The notes under the pieces were generated by a model. That model made no database searches. It had not been told where the DNA came from and worked only from the letters and a program-made list of their open reading frames with translations. DNA of 64,000 nucleotides from Sulfurisoma sediminicola. GTDB lineage: Bacteria; Pseudomonadota; Gammaproteobacteria; Burkholderiales; Rhodocyclaceae. Of this stretch, positions 10,333 to 20,601 are shown one piece after another. The position numbers and the translations under genes were made by a program. Numbering within the stretch: position 1 is the stretch's first letter; each line of letters starts with the position of its first letter. The stretch covers positions 475,425 through 539,424 of the forward strand of contig NZ_BHVV01000006.1 in the NCBI RefSeq assembly GCF_003865015.1, written 5' to 3'.

Positions 10333-12120
10333 TCAGTAGGCGCGCTTCTTCAGCGCGATGGTTTCGACGGTCAGTGGGGTCAGCTTCACCGACTTGTAGT
10401 CGAGGCGGTTGCCTTCCTTGTACCAGAGGCTGTGCTTGAGCCAGTTCTTGTCGTCGCGTCCGTCCGGGCATTCCGCCGTGTCGGGGCAGTCGTTGCGGAC
10501 ATGGGCGCCGCGCGATTCCTTGCGCGCCTCGGCCGAAATCATGGTCGACACGGCCACTTCGATCAGGTTGTCGAGTTCCAGCGCCTCGATGCGCGCGGTG
10601 TTGAAGACCTTGGACTTGTCCTTGATCTCGGTGCGCTGCACGTCCTTCTGCACCTCGAGGATCTTCTCTACGCCTTCCTTGAGCAGGTCGGCGAAGCGGA
10701 ACACGCCGGCATGCTTTTGCATGGTGCGCTGCATCGCCAGTCGCGTCTCATGCACGTTGGCGCCGTCCTTCTGGCTGTTGAGGCGATCGACGCGGGCCAG
10801 CGCGCGGTCGATCTCCGACTGCGGCAGATCCTTGTGCGCCTTGGGCGACAGCTTGAGCGTCTCCACGGCGGTCTCGCCGGCCGACTTGCCGAAGACCAGC
10901 AGGTCGAGCAGCGAGTTGGTGCCGAGGCGGTTGGCGCCATGCACCGAGGCGCAGGCGCACTCGCCGGCAGCATAGAAGCCGGGGACGATCTCGTTCTGGC
11001 TGCGCTTGCCCGGGATCACGACCTGGCCGTTGTAGTTGGTCGGGATGCCGCCCATCTGGTAGTGGCAGGTCGGCACCACCGGGATCGGCTCCTTGATGCA
11101 GTCGACGCCGGCGAACTGGATGGCGATCTCGCGGATGCCCGGCAGTCGCTTCATGATGGTGGCCGGGTCGAGGTGGGTGATGTCGAGCAGGACGAAGTCC
11201 TTGTTCGGCCCGCAGCCGCGGCCCTCGTTGATCTCGGTGGTCATCGCGCGCGAGACCACGTCGCGCGAGGCGAGGTCCTTGGCGTTCGGGGCGTAGCGCT
11301 CCATGAAACGCTCGCCTTGCGCATTCCTCAGGATGCCGCCCTCGCCGCGCACGCCCTCGGTGATCAGCACGCCGGCACCGGCGACGCCGGTCGGGTGGAA
11401 CTGCCAGAACTCCATGTCCTCGAGCGGGATGCCGGCGCGCGCCGCGATGCCGAGGCCGTCGCCGGTGTTGATGAAGGCATTGGTCGAGCTGTAGTAGATG
11501 CGCCCCGCCCCGCCCGTGGCGAAGATGGTGGCCTTGGCGTGGAAGACGACGATCTCGCCGGTTTCCATGTCCATGGCGGTGACGCCGAGCACTTCGCCCT
11601 CGGCGTCGCGCACCAGGTCCAGCGCCATCCACTCGACGAAGAACTGGGTGTTGGCCTTGACGTTGCGCTGGTACATCGCGTGCAGCATGGCGTGGCCGGT
11701 GCGGTCGGCCGCGGCGCAGGAGCGGCGCACCGGCTTCTCGCCGAAGTTCGACATGTGGCCGCCGAAGGGGCGCTGGTAGATGCGGCCGTTGTCGAGGCGG
11801 TCGAAGGGCATGCCGTAGTGCTCGAGCTCGATCACGCACTCGTTGGCCTTCTTGCACATGAACTCGATCGCGTCCTGGTCGCCGAGCCAGTCGGAGCCCT
11901 TGACGGTGTCGTACATGTGCCAGTGCCAGTTGTCTTCCTCGGAATTGCCGAGCGAGGCCGCTACCCCGCCCTGCGCCGCGACGGTGTGCGAGCGCGTCGG
12001 AAAGACCTTGGTGATCACGGCCGTCTTGAAGCCGGACTCGGAGAGCTGGATCGCGGCACGCAGGCCGGCGCCGCCGGCGCCGACGATGACCGCATCGAAT
12101 TTGCGAACGGTGGGGTTCAT
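10333..12120 (-). CDS. sdhA: Succinate dehydrogenase flavoprotein subunit
   Basis: The 595-residue catalytic subunit oxidises succinate to fumarate. The N-terminal dinucleotide-binding motif is GAGGAGLRAA. The covalent-FAD histidine lies in the SHTVAAQGG motif near residue 45, and the substrate-site motif HPTGVAGAG occurs mid-protein. The C-terminal half contains GGIPTNYNG and GANRLGTNSLLDL, typical of SdhA/FrdA. It follows sdhD with one intervening base. Pairing with the SdhC/SdhD two-subunit anchor and position next to gltA favour succinate dehydrogenase over fumarate reductase. Confidence 0.98.
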   Translation of the reverse strand: MNPTVRKFDAVIVGAGGAGLRAAIQLSESGFKTAVITKVFPTRSHTVAAQGGVAASLGNSEEDNWHWHMYDTVKGSDWLGDQDAIEFMCKKANECVIELEHYGMPFDRLDNGRIYQRPFGGHMSNFGEKPVRRSCAAADRTGHAMLHAMYQRNVKANTQFFVEWMALDLVRDAEGEVLGVTAMDMETGEIVVFHAKATIFATGGAGRIYYSSTNAFINTGDGLGIAARAGIPLEDMEFWQFHPTGVAGAGVLITEGVRGEGGILRNAQGERFMERYAPNAKDLASRDVVSRAMTTEINEGRGCGPNKDFVLLDITHLDPATIMKRLPGIREIAIQFAGVDCIKEPIPVVPTCHYQMGGIPTNYNGQVVIPGKRSQNEIVPGFYAAGECACASVHGANRLGTNSLLDLLVFGKSAGETAVETLKLSPKAHKDLPQSEIDRALARVDRLNSQKDGANVHETRLAMQRTMQKHAGVFRFADLLKEGVEKILEVQKDVQRTEIKDKSKVFNTARIEALELDNLIEVAVSTMISAEARKESRGAHVRNDCPDTAECPDGRDDKNWLKHSLWYKEGNRLDYKSVKLTPLTVETIALKKRAY

Positions 12121-12121
12121 C

Positions 12122-12463
12122 TCACAGCCTCCAGATCACTTGGATGGCCCAGCCGGCGTAGCCGATCAGGGCGATGGCCGTCAGGCTGTGCAGGGTCAGG
12201 CGGATGCCCGCGGGCTTGACATAGTCCATCCAGATGTCGCGCACGCCGATCCAGGCGTGCCAGCAGAGACTGATGATGAACAGGAAGGTGAAGAAGCGGA
12301 CGAAGCCGTGCGACATCAGGGCGCGCCAGCCCTCCTGCCCATTCACGCCGGCCAGCAGCGCGGCCGCCATGAACAGCGTATACAGCGCCATCACGATGCC
12401 GGTGATGCGCTGCGTCAGCCAGTCCTTGAGCCCGTAATGGGCGCCAACGACGATGCGGTCCAT
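12122..12463 (-). CDS. sdhD: Succinate dehydrogenase hydrophobic membrane anchor subunit
   Basis: A 113-residue membrane protein with three predicted helices (around residues 17-37, 52-72 and 88-110), the normal SdhD plan. The second helix carries a histidine and the WHAWIGVRDIWMDY loop, where the conserved His/Asp/Tyr positions of the haem and quinone site lie. Its ATG overlaps the sdhC stop (ATGA), so the two anchor subunits are translationally coupled. With SdhC it forms the cytochrome b556 anchor and ubiquinone site. Confidence 0.93.
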   Translation of the reverse strand: MDRIVVGAHYGLKDWLTQRITGIVMALYTLFMAAALLAGVNGQEGWRALMSHGFVRFFTFLFIISLCWHAWIGVRDIWMDYVKPAGIRLTLHSLTAIALIGYAGWAIQVIWRL

Positions 12464-12855
12464 CAGTAGATCCCCAGTAGTTTGGCGCCGAGAACGGCGG
12501 TGAGCGTCAGGCTCACGGCCATCACGGCGATCGATGAGTTGTGCGCCGACACCTTGTCGATGCCGACATGGATGTCGAGCAGCAGGATGCGCACGCCCAT
12601 GCAGAAGTGATGCAGGAAGGCCCAGAGCAGACCCACCAGAACCAGTTTGACGAGGATGCAGTCGAAGAACGCCTTGAACTGGGCATAGGCTTCGGCTGTG
12701 GACAGCGACTTGTCGAGCAGCCAGATCAACAGCGGCAGCATCAGGAACAGGCCGATCCCGCTGACACGGTGGAAAATCGAGGCGTACCCGGCCAGCGGCA
12801 GGCGAATGGCGAAAAGGTTCAGAAACTTGGGTCTTGGCTTGATCAGTTCGGGCAT
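12463..12855 (-). CDS. sdhC: Succinate dehydrogenase cytochrome b556 subunit
   Basis: A 130-residue anchor subunit and first gene of the sdh operon. The RPKFLNLFAIRLPLAGYASIFHRVSG segment (cited here by its ends, residues about 8-33) contains the conserved serine/arginine quinone-site region and the HRVSG motif. Three membrane helices follow, and the LHHFCMGVRILLLD motif near residue 85 includes the haem-ligand histidine. The start at 12855 lies about 24 bp downstream of a TATAAGAC site also found beside the neighbouring GntR gene. It overlaps sdhD by four bases. Confidence 0.94.
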   Translation of the reverse strand: MPELIKPRPKFLNLFAIRLPLAGYASIFHRVSGIGLFLMLPLLIWLLDKSLSTAEAYAQFKAFFDCILVKLVLVGLLWAFLHHFCMGVRILLLDIHVGIDKVSAHNSSIAVMAVSLTLTAVLGAKLLGIY

Positions 12856-12877
12856 CGTCTGCGCCTCACGAGATTTT

Positions 12878-12887
12878 GTATAAGACA
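12878..12887 (-). promoter_or_regulatory. Candidate GntR half-site upstream of sdhC
   Basis: The sequence TATAAGAC at 12879-12886 (GTCTTATA on the transcribed strand) is identical to each arm of the palindrome between gntR and mdh. No second arm is found at the same 5-base spacing here. It lies 24-31 bp before the sdhC start. Its role as a regulator-binding half-site is inferred from shared sequence and the adjacent regulator gene. Confidence 0.4.
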
Positions 12888-12964
12888 GGTTGCTGCAAAG
12901 AAAAATTCTAGTTATCCAAGCTTACCCGTTTCTTGCACTGCAACAATGCGAAGCATAACAGCCG

Positions 12965-13702
12965 TCAGCCGAGTTCGTTGAGGTAGCAGTGGTCCTGCGT
13001 CAGATAGAGTCCGCGCCGCCATTCCATGGGCTTGTCTCCATAGGTGTAGCTGATGCGTTCGACCGACAGCAGCGGGCTGCCCTCGGCGACGTGCAGGATC
13101 TCGGCGCTGGCGCGATCGGCGGCCACCGCGCGGACCCGTTCGACGGCGCGGATCATGCGCACGCCGAAGCGCGATTCGAGGAGGGTATAGAAGGAGTCTT
13201 GCGCGTCCTTCATCATCTCGAGGTTGAGGCCGGCGAAGGTCTCGCCGGGCAGGTAGATTTCATCGGCGACGACGGCCTTGCCGGCGAATTCGAGGACGCG
13301 GCGCACGATCACGATCGGCTCGCCGACTTTCAGTTCGAGCGCCCGCGCCGCCTCGGGGCCGGCCTTGGCGCGCCAGCATTCGAGCGGGACGCTGCGCGCA
13401 GGTTCGATGATGCCGGAGAGCGGCACCAGGCGCAGGAAGCGGAAGAAGGCGCGCGGGTCGTTGTGCGTTGCAACGAAAGTACCCTTGCCCTGGCGGCGCA
13501 ACAGCAGGTTTTCGGCCGCGAGTTCGTCGATGGCCTTGCGTACGGTACCCTGGCTCACGTTGAAGCGGGTGGCCAGTTCCATCTCGCTCGGAATCAGCTC
13601 GCCGGGGCGCCACTCGCCGGCCTCAAGGGCTTGAACGAGAAGGCTCTTTATCTGGCGATAGAGCGGGCTGTAGGTGGGGGATTCGCTCGACATCGGCGGC
13701 AT
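12965..13702 (-). CDS. GntR-family regulator, HutC/UTRA type
   Basis: The 245-residue protein has an N-terminal winged helix-turn-helix (residues about 12-80; motifs GELIPSEMELATRFNVSQGTVRKA and LRRQGKGTFV, each given in part) and a C-terminal UTRA ligand-binding domain (about 95-240). The end motif RISYTYGDKPMEWRRGLYL is typical of HutC-type regulators. Two start codons, at 13702 and 13693, are nine bases apart and neither has a clear ribosome site. The gene stands between the sdh operon and mdh, divergent from mdh, with a palindrome in the shared promoter region. A role in TCA-cycle gene control is inferred from position; the effector is unknown. Confidence 0.88.
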   Translation of the reverse strand: MPPMSSESPTYSPLYRQIKSLLVQALEAGEWRPGELIPSEMELATRFNVSQGTVRKAIDELAAENLLLRRQGKGTFVATHNDPRAFFRFLRLVPLSGIIEPARSVPLECWRAKAGPEAARALELKVGEPIVIVRRVLEFAGKAVVADEIYLPGETFAGLNLEMMKDAQDSFYTLLESRFGVRMIRAVERVRAVAADRASAEILHVAEGSPLLSVERISYTYGDKPMEWRRGLYLTQDHCYLNELG

Positions 13703-13735
13703 TCAAGCACAAAATTTTACTATCGTCTATAGGTA

Positions 13736-13756
13736 GTCTTATAGCTTTTATAAGAC
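13736..13756. promoter_or_regulatory. 21-bp palindrome, candidate GntR operator
   Basis: GTCTTATA (13736-13743) and TATAAGAC (13749-13756) form a perfect 8-bp inverted repeat with a 5-base spacer. It lies between the divergent gntR and mdh genes and ends 12 bp before the mdh -35 element. Partial copies of the same arm follow (CATAAGATAC). Size and symmetry suit a GntR dimer. Confidence 0.65.
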
Positions 13757-13768
13757 ATAAGATACTTA

Positions 13769-13798
13769 TTGACACAGTGCAATATTCGCGGCTATGAT
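13769..13798 (+). promoter_or_regulatory. Sigma-70 promoter of mdh
   Basis: A perfect -35 TTGACA (13769-13774) and a -10 TATGAT (13793-13798) are 18 bp apart. The mdh start is 75 bp downstream, with a TAGGAG ribosome site at 13861-13866. The palindrome at 13736-13756 lies directly upstream of the -35. Confidence 0.75.
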
Positions 13799-13873
13799 CA
13801 CCGACAGCTTTCATGGCTCAACAGCCGCCACCCCGACCCTAACCCGCCACTTCACCCGTCTAGGAGTTTTCTC

Positions 13874-14863
<990 letters not shown>

Positions 14864-14879
14864 TTCCGGCGTCGGCAGG

Positions 14880-15893
14880 ATGAATGCACAGCACCTCCAT
14901 CCCGCCGACGTGCTGTACGCCGGCAGCAAGCCGTTTCCCGCGCTCGCCGCCTGCGAGCACTACGCCGGCTCGGAAAAGCTGATCCGCAAGTCGCTCGACC
15001 TGCAGAACGAACTGGGGCCGCTTTTCGACATCACCGCCGACTGCGAGGATGGTGCGCCCGCCGGCTTTGAGCTCGCCCACGCCACGATGATCGCGGCGCT
15101 GATCAACGACCCCGCCAATCGCCATGACCGCCTCGGCGCCCGCGTGCATGACGTGCGCCACCCGCTGTGGCGCGAGGAACTGGAAGCCATCGTCGGCCGG
15201 GCGGGCGAGCGCGTGGCCTATGTGGTCTTCCCCAAGCCCGAGTGCGCCGACGATGCGCTGGAGCAAATCACGGCGCTCGACGAACTGCGCGACCGCTACG
15301 GTATCCACCGCGAAATCCCGGTGCATGTCCTGATCGAAACCCACGGCGCCTTGCGCGAGGCTTGGCAGATCGCTGCCCTGCCCCACGTCGAGTCGATCGA
15401 TTTCGGCCTGATGGACTTCGTTTCCGCGCATCACGGCGCGATTCCCGGTAGCGCCATGAAATCGCCGGGACAATTCACCCATCCGCTGGTCGCCCGCGCC
15501 AAGGCCGAGATCGCCGCGGCCGCGCTTGGCAACGGCGTCGTGCCGACGCACAACGTCAGCACCGAGCTGACCGACATGGACGCCGTGCGGGCCGATGCAC
15601 GCCGCGCCCGCCTCGAGTTCGGTTACCTGCGCATGTGGAGCATCCACCCGGCGCAGATCAGTTCCATCGTCGAGGCGATGCGCCCCGATTTTGCCGAGGC
15701 GATCGAGGCCGCCGCAATCCTCGTCGCTGCACAGGATGCCGCCTGGGGCCCGATCCGTTTCGGTGGCCGCCTGCACGACCGCGCCTCCTACCGCTATTAC
15801 TGGAACCTCCTTTGTCAGGCGCAGTCGACCGGATGCCAGCTGCCGGTCGACGTGCGCCAGCGATTCTTCCCCCAACCCCCACAGCCCCACTAA
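14880..15893 (+). CDS. HpcH/HpaI aldolase - citrate lyase beta-like CoA-ester lyase
   Basis: This 337-residue protein of the CitE-like TIM-barrel superfamily cleaves or forms CoA thioesters such as malyl-CoA, methylmalyl-CoA or citramalyl-CoA. The [10 protein letters not shown] motif holds the conserved metal-binding Asp/Glu region, VLIETHGAL carries the second metal glutamate, and the late segment MWSIHPAQI is characteristic. It lies 16 bp after mdh and 16 bp before acnB, so it is part of a TCA-type operon. The exact substrate cannot be read from sequence. Co-expression with malate dehydrogenase makes a malyl-CoA or related C4/C5 thioester plausible. Confidence 0.85.
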   Translation: MNAQHLHPADVLYAGSKPFPALAACEHYAGSEKLIRKSLDLQNELGPLFDITADCEDGAPAGFELAHATMIAALINDPANRHDRLGARVHDVRHPLWREELEAIVGRAGERVAYVVFPKPECADDALEQITALDELRDRYGIHREIPVHVLIETHGALREAWQIAALPHVESIDFGLMDFVSAHHGAIPGSAMKSPGQFTHPLVARAKAEIAAAALGNGVVPTHNVSTELTDMDAVRADARRARLEFGYLRMWSIHPAQISSIVEAMRPDFAEAIEAAAILVAAQDAAWGPIRFGGRLHDRASYRYYWNLLCQAQSTGCQLPVDVRQRFFPQPPQPH

Positions 15894-15909
15894 TCGAGAG
15901 GAAATCACC

Positions 15910-18495
15910 ATGCTCGAAGCCTACCGTGCCCATGTCGCCGAGCGCGCCGCGCTGGGCATCCCGCCCCTGCCCCTGACCAAACAGCAGACCGTCGACCTCG
16001 TCGCGCTGCTGCAGGCCCCGCCCAAGGGCGAGGAAGCCTTTCTCGTCGACCTCATCACCCACCGCGTGCCGGCCGGCGTGGACGACGCCGCCAAGGTCAA
16101 GGCCGAGTTTCTCCAAAAAGTCGGTGCTGGCGCCACGGCGTGCCCGCTGATCTCGCGCACCAAGGCCACCGAACTGCTCGGCACCATGCTCGGCGGCTAC
16201 AACGTCAAGCCGCTGATCGACCTGCTCGACGACGCCGAGTGCGGCAAGACGGCAGCCGAGGCGCTGAAGAAGACGCTGCTGATGTTCGACTTCTTCCACG
16301 ACGTCGCCGACAAGGCCAAGGCGGGCAATGCCAACGCCAAGTCCGTGATGCAATCATGGGCCGACGCCGAGTGGTTCACCTCGCGCCCCGACGTGCCGAA
16401 GAAAATCAGCGTCACCGTTTTCAAGGTCACCGGCGAGACCAACACCGACGATCTCTCGCCCGCACCCGACGCCTGGAGCCGCCCCGACATTCCGCTGCAC
16501 GCGCTGGCCATGCTCAAGAACGCGCGGGAAGGCATCACGCCCGAGAAGCCGGGCGAGCGCGGCCCGATGAAGCTGATCGAAGAACTGAAGAAGAAGGGCC
16601 ACCCCGTCGCCTATGTCGGCGACGTCGTCGGCACCGGCTCCTCGCGCAAGTCGGCGACCAACTCGGTGCTGTGGTGGACCGGCGACGACATCCCCTTCGT
16701 GCCGAACAAGCGCTACGGCGGCTACTGCCTCGGCGGCAAGATTGCGCCGATCTTCTTCAACACCCAGGAAGACGCCGGCGCCCTGCCCATCGAATGCGAC
16801 GTCACCCAGCTCGACATGGGCGACGTCATCGACATCTATCCCTACGACAAGAAAGTCGAGAAGAACGGCGCCGTCGTCTCCACCTTCGACTACAAATCCG
16901 AAGTGCTGCTCGACGAAGTGCGCGCCGGCGGCCGCATCAACCTGATCATCGGCCGCGGCCTCACCACCCGGGCGCGCGAGGCGCTGGGCCTGCCCGTCTC
17001 CACCCTGTTCCGCCTGCCCAAGCCGCCGGTCGATAGCGGCAAGGGCTACACCGTGGCACAGAAGATGGTCGGTCGCGCCTGCGGCCTGCCCGAGGGCAAG
17101 GGCGTTCGCCCCGGCACCTATTGCGAGCCGCGCATGACCAGCGTCGGCAGCCAGGACACCACCGGCCCGATGACCCGCGACGAACTCAAGGATCTCGCCT
17201 GCCTCGGCTTCTCGGCCGACCTGGTGATGCAGTCCTTCTGCCACACCGCCGCCTATCCCAAGCTGGTCGACGTCAAGACCCACCGCACGCTGCCGAGCTT
17301 CATCACCGCCCGCGGCGGCATCTCGCTCAAGCCCGGCGACGGCGTGATCCATAGCTGGCTCAACCGCTTCCTGCTGCCGGACACCGTCGGCACCGGCGGC
17401 GACTCGCACACCCGCTTCCCCATCGGCATTTCCTTCCCCGCCGGTTCGGGCCTCGTCGCCTTCGCCGCGGCGACCGGCGTGATGCCGCTGGACATGCCGG
17501 AGTCGGTGCTGGTGCGCTTCAAGGGATCGCTTCAGCCCGGCATCACCCTGCGCGACATGGTCAACGCCATTCCCTACCAGGCCATCAAGCAGGGCCTGCT
17601 GACCGTCGCCAAGCAGGGCAAGAAGAACATCTTCTCCGGTCGCATCCTCGAGATCGAGGGCCTGCCGGACCTCAAGGTCGAGCAGGCCTTCGAGCTCACC
17701 GACGCTTCGGCCGAGCGTTCCGCCGCCGGCTGCACCGTGCGCCTGAACAAAGAGCCCATCGTCGAGTACATGCGTTCCAACATCACCCTGATGAAGTGGA
17801 TGATCGCCGAGGGCTACGAGGACAAGCGGGCCCTGTCCCGCCGCATCAAGGCCATGGAGGAATGGATCGCCAACGGCACCCTGCTGCAGCCGGACGCCGA
17901 CGCCGAGTACGCCGCCGTGATCGAGATCGACATGAGCGAGATCACCGAGCCGCTGCTGGCCTGCCCCAACGACCCGGACGACGTGAAGACGCTCTCGGCG
18001 GTGGCCGGCGACAAGATCGACGAGGTCTTCATCGGCAGCTGCATGACCAACATCGGCCACTTCCGCGCCGCCGGCAAGGTGCTCGACGGCAAGAGCGACA
18101 TTCCGACGCGGCTGTGGATCGCCCCGCCGACCAAGATGGACGCGATGATCCTCAACGAGGAAGGCTACTACTCGGTGCTCGGCAAGTCCGGCGCGCGCAT
18201 GGAAATGCCGGGCTGCAGCCTGTGCATGGGCAACCAGGCGCAGGTCAGGAAGGGCAGCACGGCGGTGTCGACCTCGACGCGCAACTTCCCCAACCGGCTC
18301 GGCATCGATACCCGCGTCTATCTTTCGTCGGCCGAACTGGCCGCGGTCTGCGCGCTGATGGGCAGGATCCCCACCAACGCCGAGTACCAGGAGCGCGTGC
18401 AGGCCGTCAATGCCAAGGCGGCAGACGTCTATCGCTACATGAACTTCGACCAGATCGCCGAGTTCAAGGAAGTGGCGGATACCGTCACCGTCTGA
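15910..18495 (+). CDS. acnB: Bifunctional aconitate hydratase 2 / 2-methylisocitrate dehydratase
   Basis: The 861-residue AcnB isomerises citrate to isocitrate and can dehydrate 2-methylisocitrate. The ATG at 15910 is preceded by GAGAGG. The N-terminal HEAT-like domain (about 1-160) is followed by the swivel domain ([12 protein letters not shown] near 240). The Fe-S catalytic part has GGDSHTRFP and cluster cysteines in SCMTNIGHF and [13 protein letters not shown] near the C terminus. It closes the mdh-lyase-acnB operon and is followed by an intrinsic terminator. Confidence 0.97.
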   Translation: MLEAYRAHVAERAALGIPPLPLTKQQTVDLVALLQAPPKGEEAFLVDLITHRVPAGVDDAAKVKAEFLQKVGAGATACPLISRTKATELLGTMLGGYNVKPLIDLLDDAECGKTAAEALKKTLLMFDFFHDVADKAKAGNANAKSVMQSWADAEWFTSRPDVPKKISVTVFKVTGETNTDDLSPAPDAWSRPDIPLHALAMLKNAREGITPEKPGERGPMKLIEELKKKGHPVAYVGDVVGTGSSRKSATNSVLWWTGDDIPFVPNKRYGGYCLGGKIAPIFFNTQEDAGALPIECDVTQLDMGDVIDIYPYDKKVEKNGAVVSTFDYKSEVLLDEVRAGGRINLIIGRGLTTRAREALGLPVSTLFRLPKPPVDSGKGYTVAQKMVGRACGLPEGKGVRPGTYCEPRMTSVGSQDTTGPMTRDELKDLACLGFSADLVMQSFCHTAAYPKLVDVKTHRTLPSFITARGGISLKPGDGVIHSWLNRFLLPDTVGTGGDSHTRFPIGISFPAGSGLVAFAAATGVMPLDMPESVLVRFKGSLQPGITLRDMVNAIPYQAIKQGLLTVAKQGKKNIFSGRILEIEGLPDLKVEQAFELTDASAERSAAGCTVRLNKEPIVEYMRSNITLMKWMIAEGYEDKRALSRRIKAMEEWIANGTLLQPDADAEYAAVIEIDMSEITEPLLACPNDPDDVKTLSAVAGDKIDEVFIGSCMTNIGHFRAAGKVLDGKSDIPTRLWIAPPTKMDAMILNEEGYYSVLGKSGARMEMPGCSLCMGNQAQVRKGSTAVSTSTRNFPNRLGIDTRVYLSSAELAAVCALMGRIPTNAEYQERVQAVNAKAADVYRYMNFDQIAEFKEVADTVTV

Positions 18496-18510
18496 AACCT
18501 GCCGCTCGGG

Positions 18511-18547
18511 AAGGCCCGCCAGGCTCGGCCTGCGCGGGCCTTTTTCT
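18511..18547 (+). terminator. Intrinsic terminator of mdh-lyase-acnB
   Basis: A perfect 9-bp stem (AAGGCCCGC, 18511-18519, with GCGGGCCTT, 18534-18542) with a 14-base loop runs into a T-rich tract. It starts 16 bp after the acnB stop. Confidence 0.88.
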
Positions 18548-18585
18548 TTCCGGAATCGAGTATTGGAACGAGCGGCAGCGGCTGC

Positions 18586-20370
18586 TCAAGCCACTTCGTT
18601 CAATTCCTGCAGTTCCGCGTCGCCGTCGCCTGCGGACATCCGGTCCGCCCGCACGACCCGGTTCCGCCCGGTCACCTTGGCCGAATAAAGCGCCGTGTCG
18701 ACGATATTGATCAGTCCTTCAAGGTCCTGGCCGGCTGCCAATTGCCCGACGCCGAAGCTCGCGGTGACCTGCAACCGGACACTGCCCTGCGAGATGAGCA
18801 GGTCGCCCATGGCGATGCGGATGCGTTCCGCGAAATCGGCCGCCGCATTCACGTCGGTCTCGGGCAGCAAGAGGATGAATTCCTCCCCTCCCCAGCGGGC
18901 GACGATGTCGCCGCGCCGGATCGACCCGGCAAGCACCCCGCCGGTGTCCGTGAGGACCAGGTCGCCGACGGCGTGGCCATAGCGGTCATTGACGGCCTTG
19001 AAATGGTCCAGATCCATCAGGACCAGGGACAGCGGGCGCTGGTGCCGGATGGCCACACGGCAGGGAGCCTCCGCCTGCTCGTAGAAGCCGCGACGGTTGA
19101 AAATCTGTGTCAACGGGTCGATCCGGGCATCGCGTTCCGCGCGCTGGCGCTCGAGCATCTGCATGCGGACGAACTTCGCCAGTGCCAGCGACAGCAGCGT
19201 GGCGTCGAGCATCATGCCGACTTCCATGCCACGGTAGGTCCAGGTGTTGAAGGGAATGAGCCCCCATACCGAGAACAGCGTCAGGCCGACGCCGATCATG
19301 GACGCAATGGCCGCGACGAGGAAATAGCCGGCGGCATTCTGCCTTTGCCGCACCGCGTAGATGCCGAGGCCGAGCATTGTAAACACGAAGACCGCCATGA
19401 CCACGAAGGCGAGCCAGACGGCCGCTTCGTGGAAGTCGGCCAGGATGATCGCCGCCATCAGCGCCAGCGCTGCCCGGGCCGACCAGCGCAGGACACGTCC
19501 GAGCTTCGGCGCCCGCTGGTCGAGCTCGAGAAACTCGCGGGCGAAACGCAGGCCGGTGCTCGCCGCAAGCACCATCAAGGCCAGGATGACATAGCGTTGA
19601 AACCCGGCCTCGTCCGGCCAGAGCCACGCGAGTCCCCGCCCGGTGTAGGCCAGGTTGGTGACGGCGAAGGTGACGAGGTAGCCAGAGTAGGAGAGGCTGT
19701 TCCGCCGCCCCAGGGTCAGGTACATCACCAGGTTGTAGATGATCAGCGCGCCGAGGAAGCCGTAGAAGAATCCGTAGGTGTAACGCTCGACGGCTGCGGC
19801 CCGCGCGGCGCGCTCCGGCCCGAGCAGGCGCACGTCGAGGACCAGCGGATCGTTCGTCGCCGCACGGATCAGCACCTCGCTGCGGCCGGGAGGAAAGCGG
19901 TATTCGAAGAGATAGCCCAGCGCATCGTCCAGATGCGGTGCGCCGGCGACCGCGTCACCCGTGCGCCAGCTTGTCGTTCCCTGCCCGGGATTGACGATGT
20001 GGACATCGAGATGATCGATCCAGGTGGGCTCGATGGCCAGATAACGCGTCACCGGCTGCGCCGACGGGTTGTCGACGCGAAGATGCGTCCAGATAGGGCG
20101 GTGTCCGATACCGAGGCCGATGACCTCCGTCGACGCGGCGGCAGTGAAGCCATCCGTTCCGACCAGGCGGAGCACGTCGGCAAGGGACATGGCCGATCCG
20201 CTTTCGTCGAGCACGGTCATGTGCGCGCCCAGCGGGTGCGCCGGGGGCGACACCGCGCTGACGGCATCGGGCCCGTCTGCGAACGCGGACGAGGCCACCC
20301 AGGGAAGCACGATGGCAATCAGCAGATGGCGGAACGAACGCAGCACCGAAATCAACGCCGAATCCGACAT
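18586..20370 (-). CDS. Membrane diguanylate cyclase with 7TMR-DISM sensor
   Basis: Using the ATG at 20370 gives a 594-residue protein whose N terminus is a clean signal peptide ending near SSAFA. An upstream in-frame codon would bury that signal. Residues about 30-170 form a periplasmic 7TMR-DISM extracellular (DISMED2-like) domain. Seven membrane helices span about 185-390. A GGDEF domain (about 425-580) has an intact RWGGEEF active site and an RxxD inhibitory site (RRGD) five residues before it, so product inhibition is expected. It should make c-di-GMP in response to a periplasmic ligand. It is convergent with acnB and divergent from the methionine gamma-lyase gene. Confidence 0.9.
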   Translation of the reverse strand: MSDSALISVLRSFRHLLIAIVLPWVASSAFADGPDAVSAVSPPAHPLGAHMTVLDESGSAMSLADVLRLVGTDGFTAAASTEVIGLGIGHRPIWTHLRVDNPSAQPVTRYLAIEPTWIDHLDVHIVNPGQGTTSWRTGDAVAGAPHLDDALGYLFEYRFPPGRSEVLIRAATNDPLVLDVRLLGPERAARAAAVERYTYGFFYGFLGALIIYNLVMYLTLGRRNSLSYSGYLVTFAVTNLAYTGRGLAWLWPDEAGFQRYVILALMVLAASTGLRFAREFLELDQRAPKLGRVLRWSARAALALMAAIILADFHEAAVWLAFVVMAVFVFTMLGLGIYAVRQRQNAAGYFLVAAIASMIGVGLTLFSVWGLIPFNTWTYRGMEVGMMLDATLLSLALAKFVRMQMLERQRAERDARIDPLTQIFNRRGFYEQAEAPCRVAIRHQRPLSLVLMDLDHFKAVNDRYGHAVGDLVLTDTGGVLAGSIRRGDIVARWGGEEFILLLPETDVNAAADFAERIRIAMGDLLISQGSVRLQVTASFGVGQLAAGQDLEGLINIVDTALYSAKVTGRNRVVRADRMSAGDGDAELQELNEVA

Positions 20371-20601
20371 GCTGCGGCCACATTGCTGGTGCTGGTCAAA
20401 CCATACTCCCGGACTTTGGCGTTGATTTCTGCACAAACGCCGTTCCATGGCGCGGCTGGTTCGTGATTTTGGCCTATATCGCCACGCAAAACCCTCTACT
20501 TTCAATATTTTTGAGTTCGGGTCGTGGCGGCAGCGATTCGCTTCTGAACGTGGTCCGCCGGTAAGATTCGGGACACCCCTCTTTCATTCCAAGGCCGCAC
20601 C

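Noticed and set aside
20371..20505. 45-residue N-terminal extension of the 7TM diguanylate cyclase
   Set aside because: It would place the signal peptide internally; ATG 20370 gives a normal exported N terminus.
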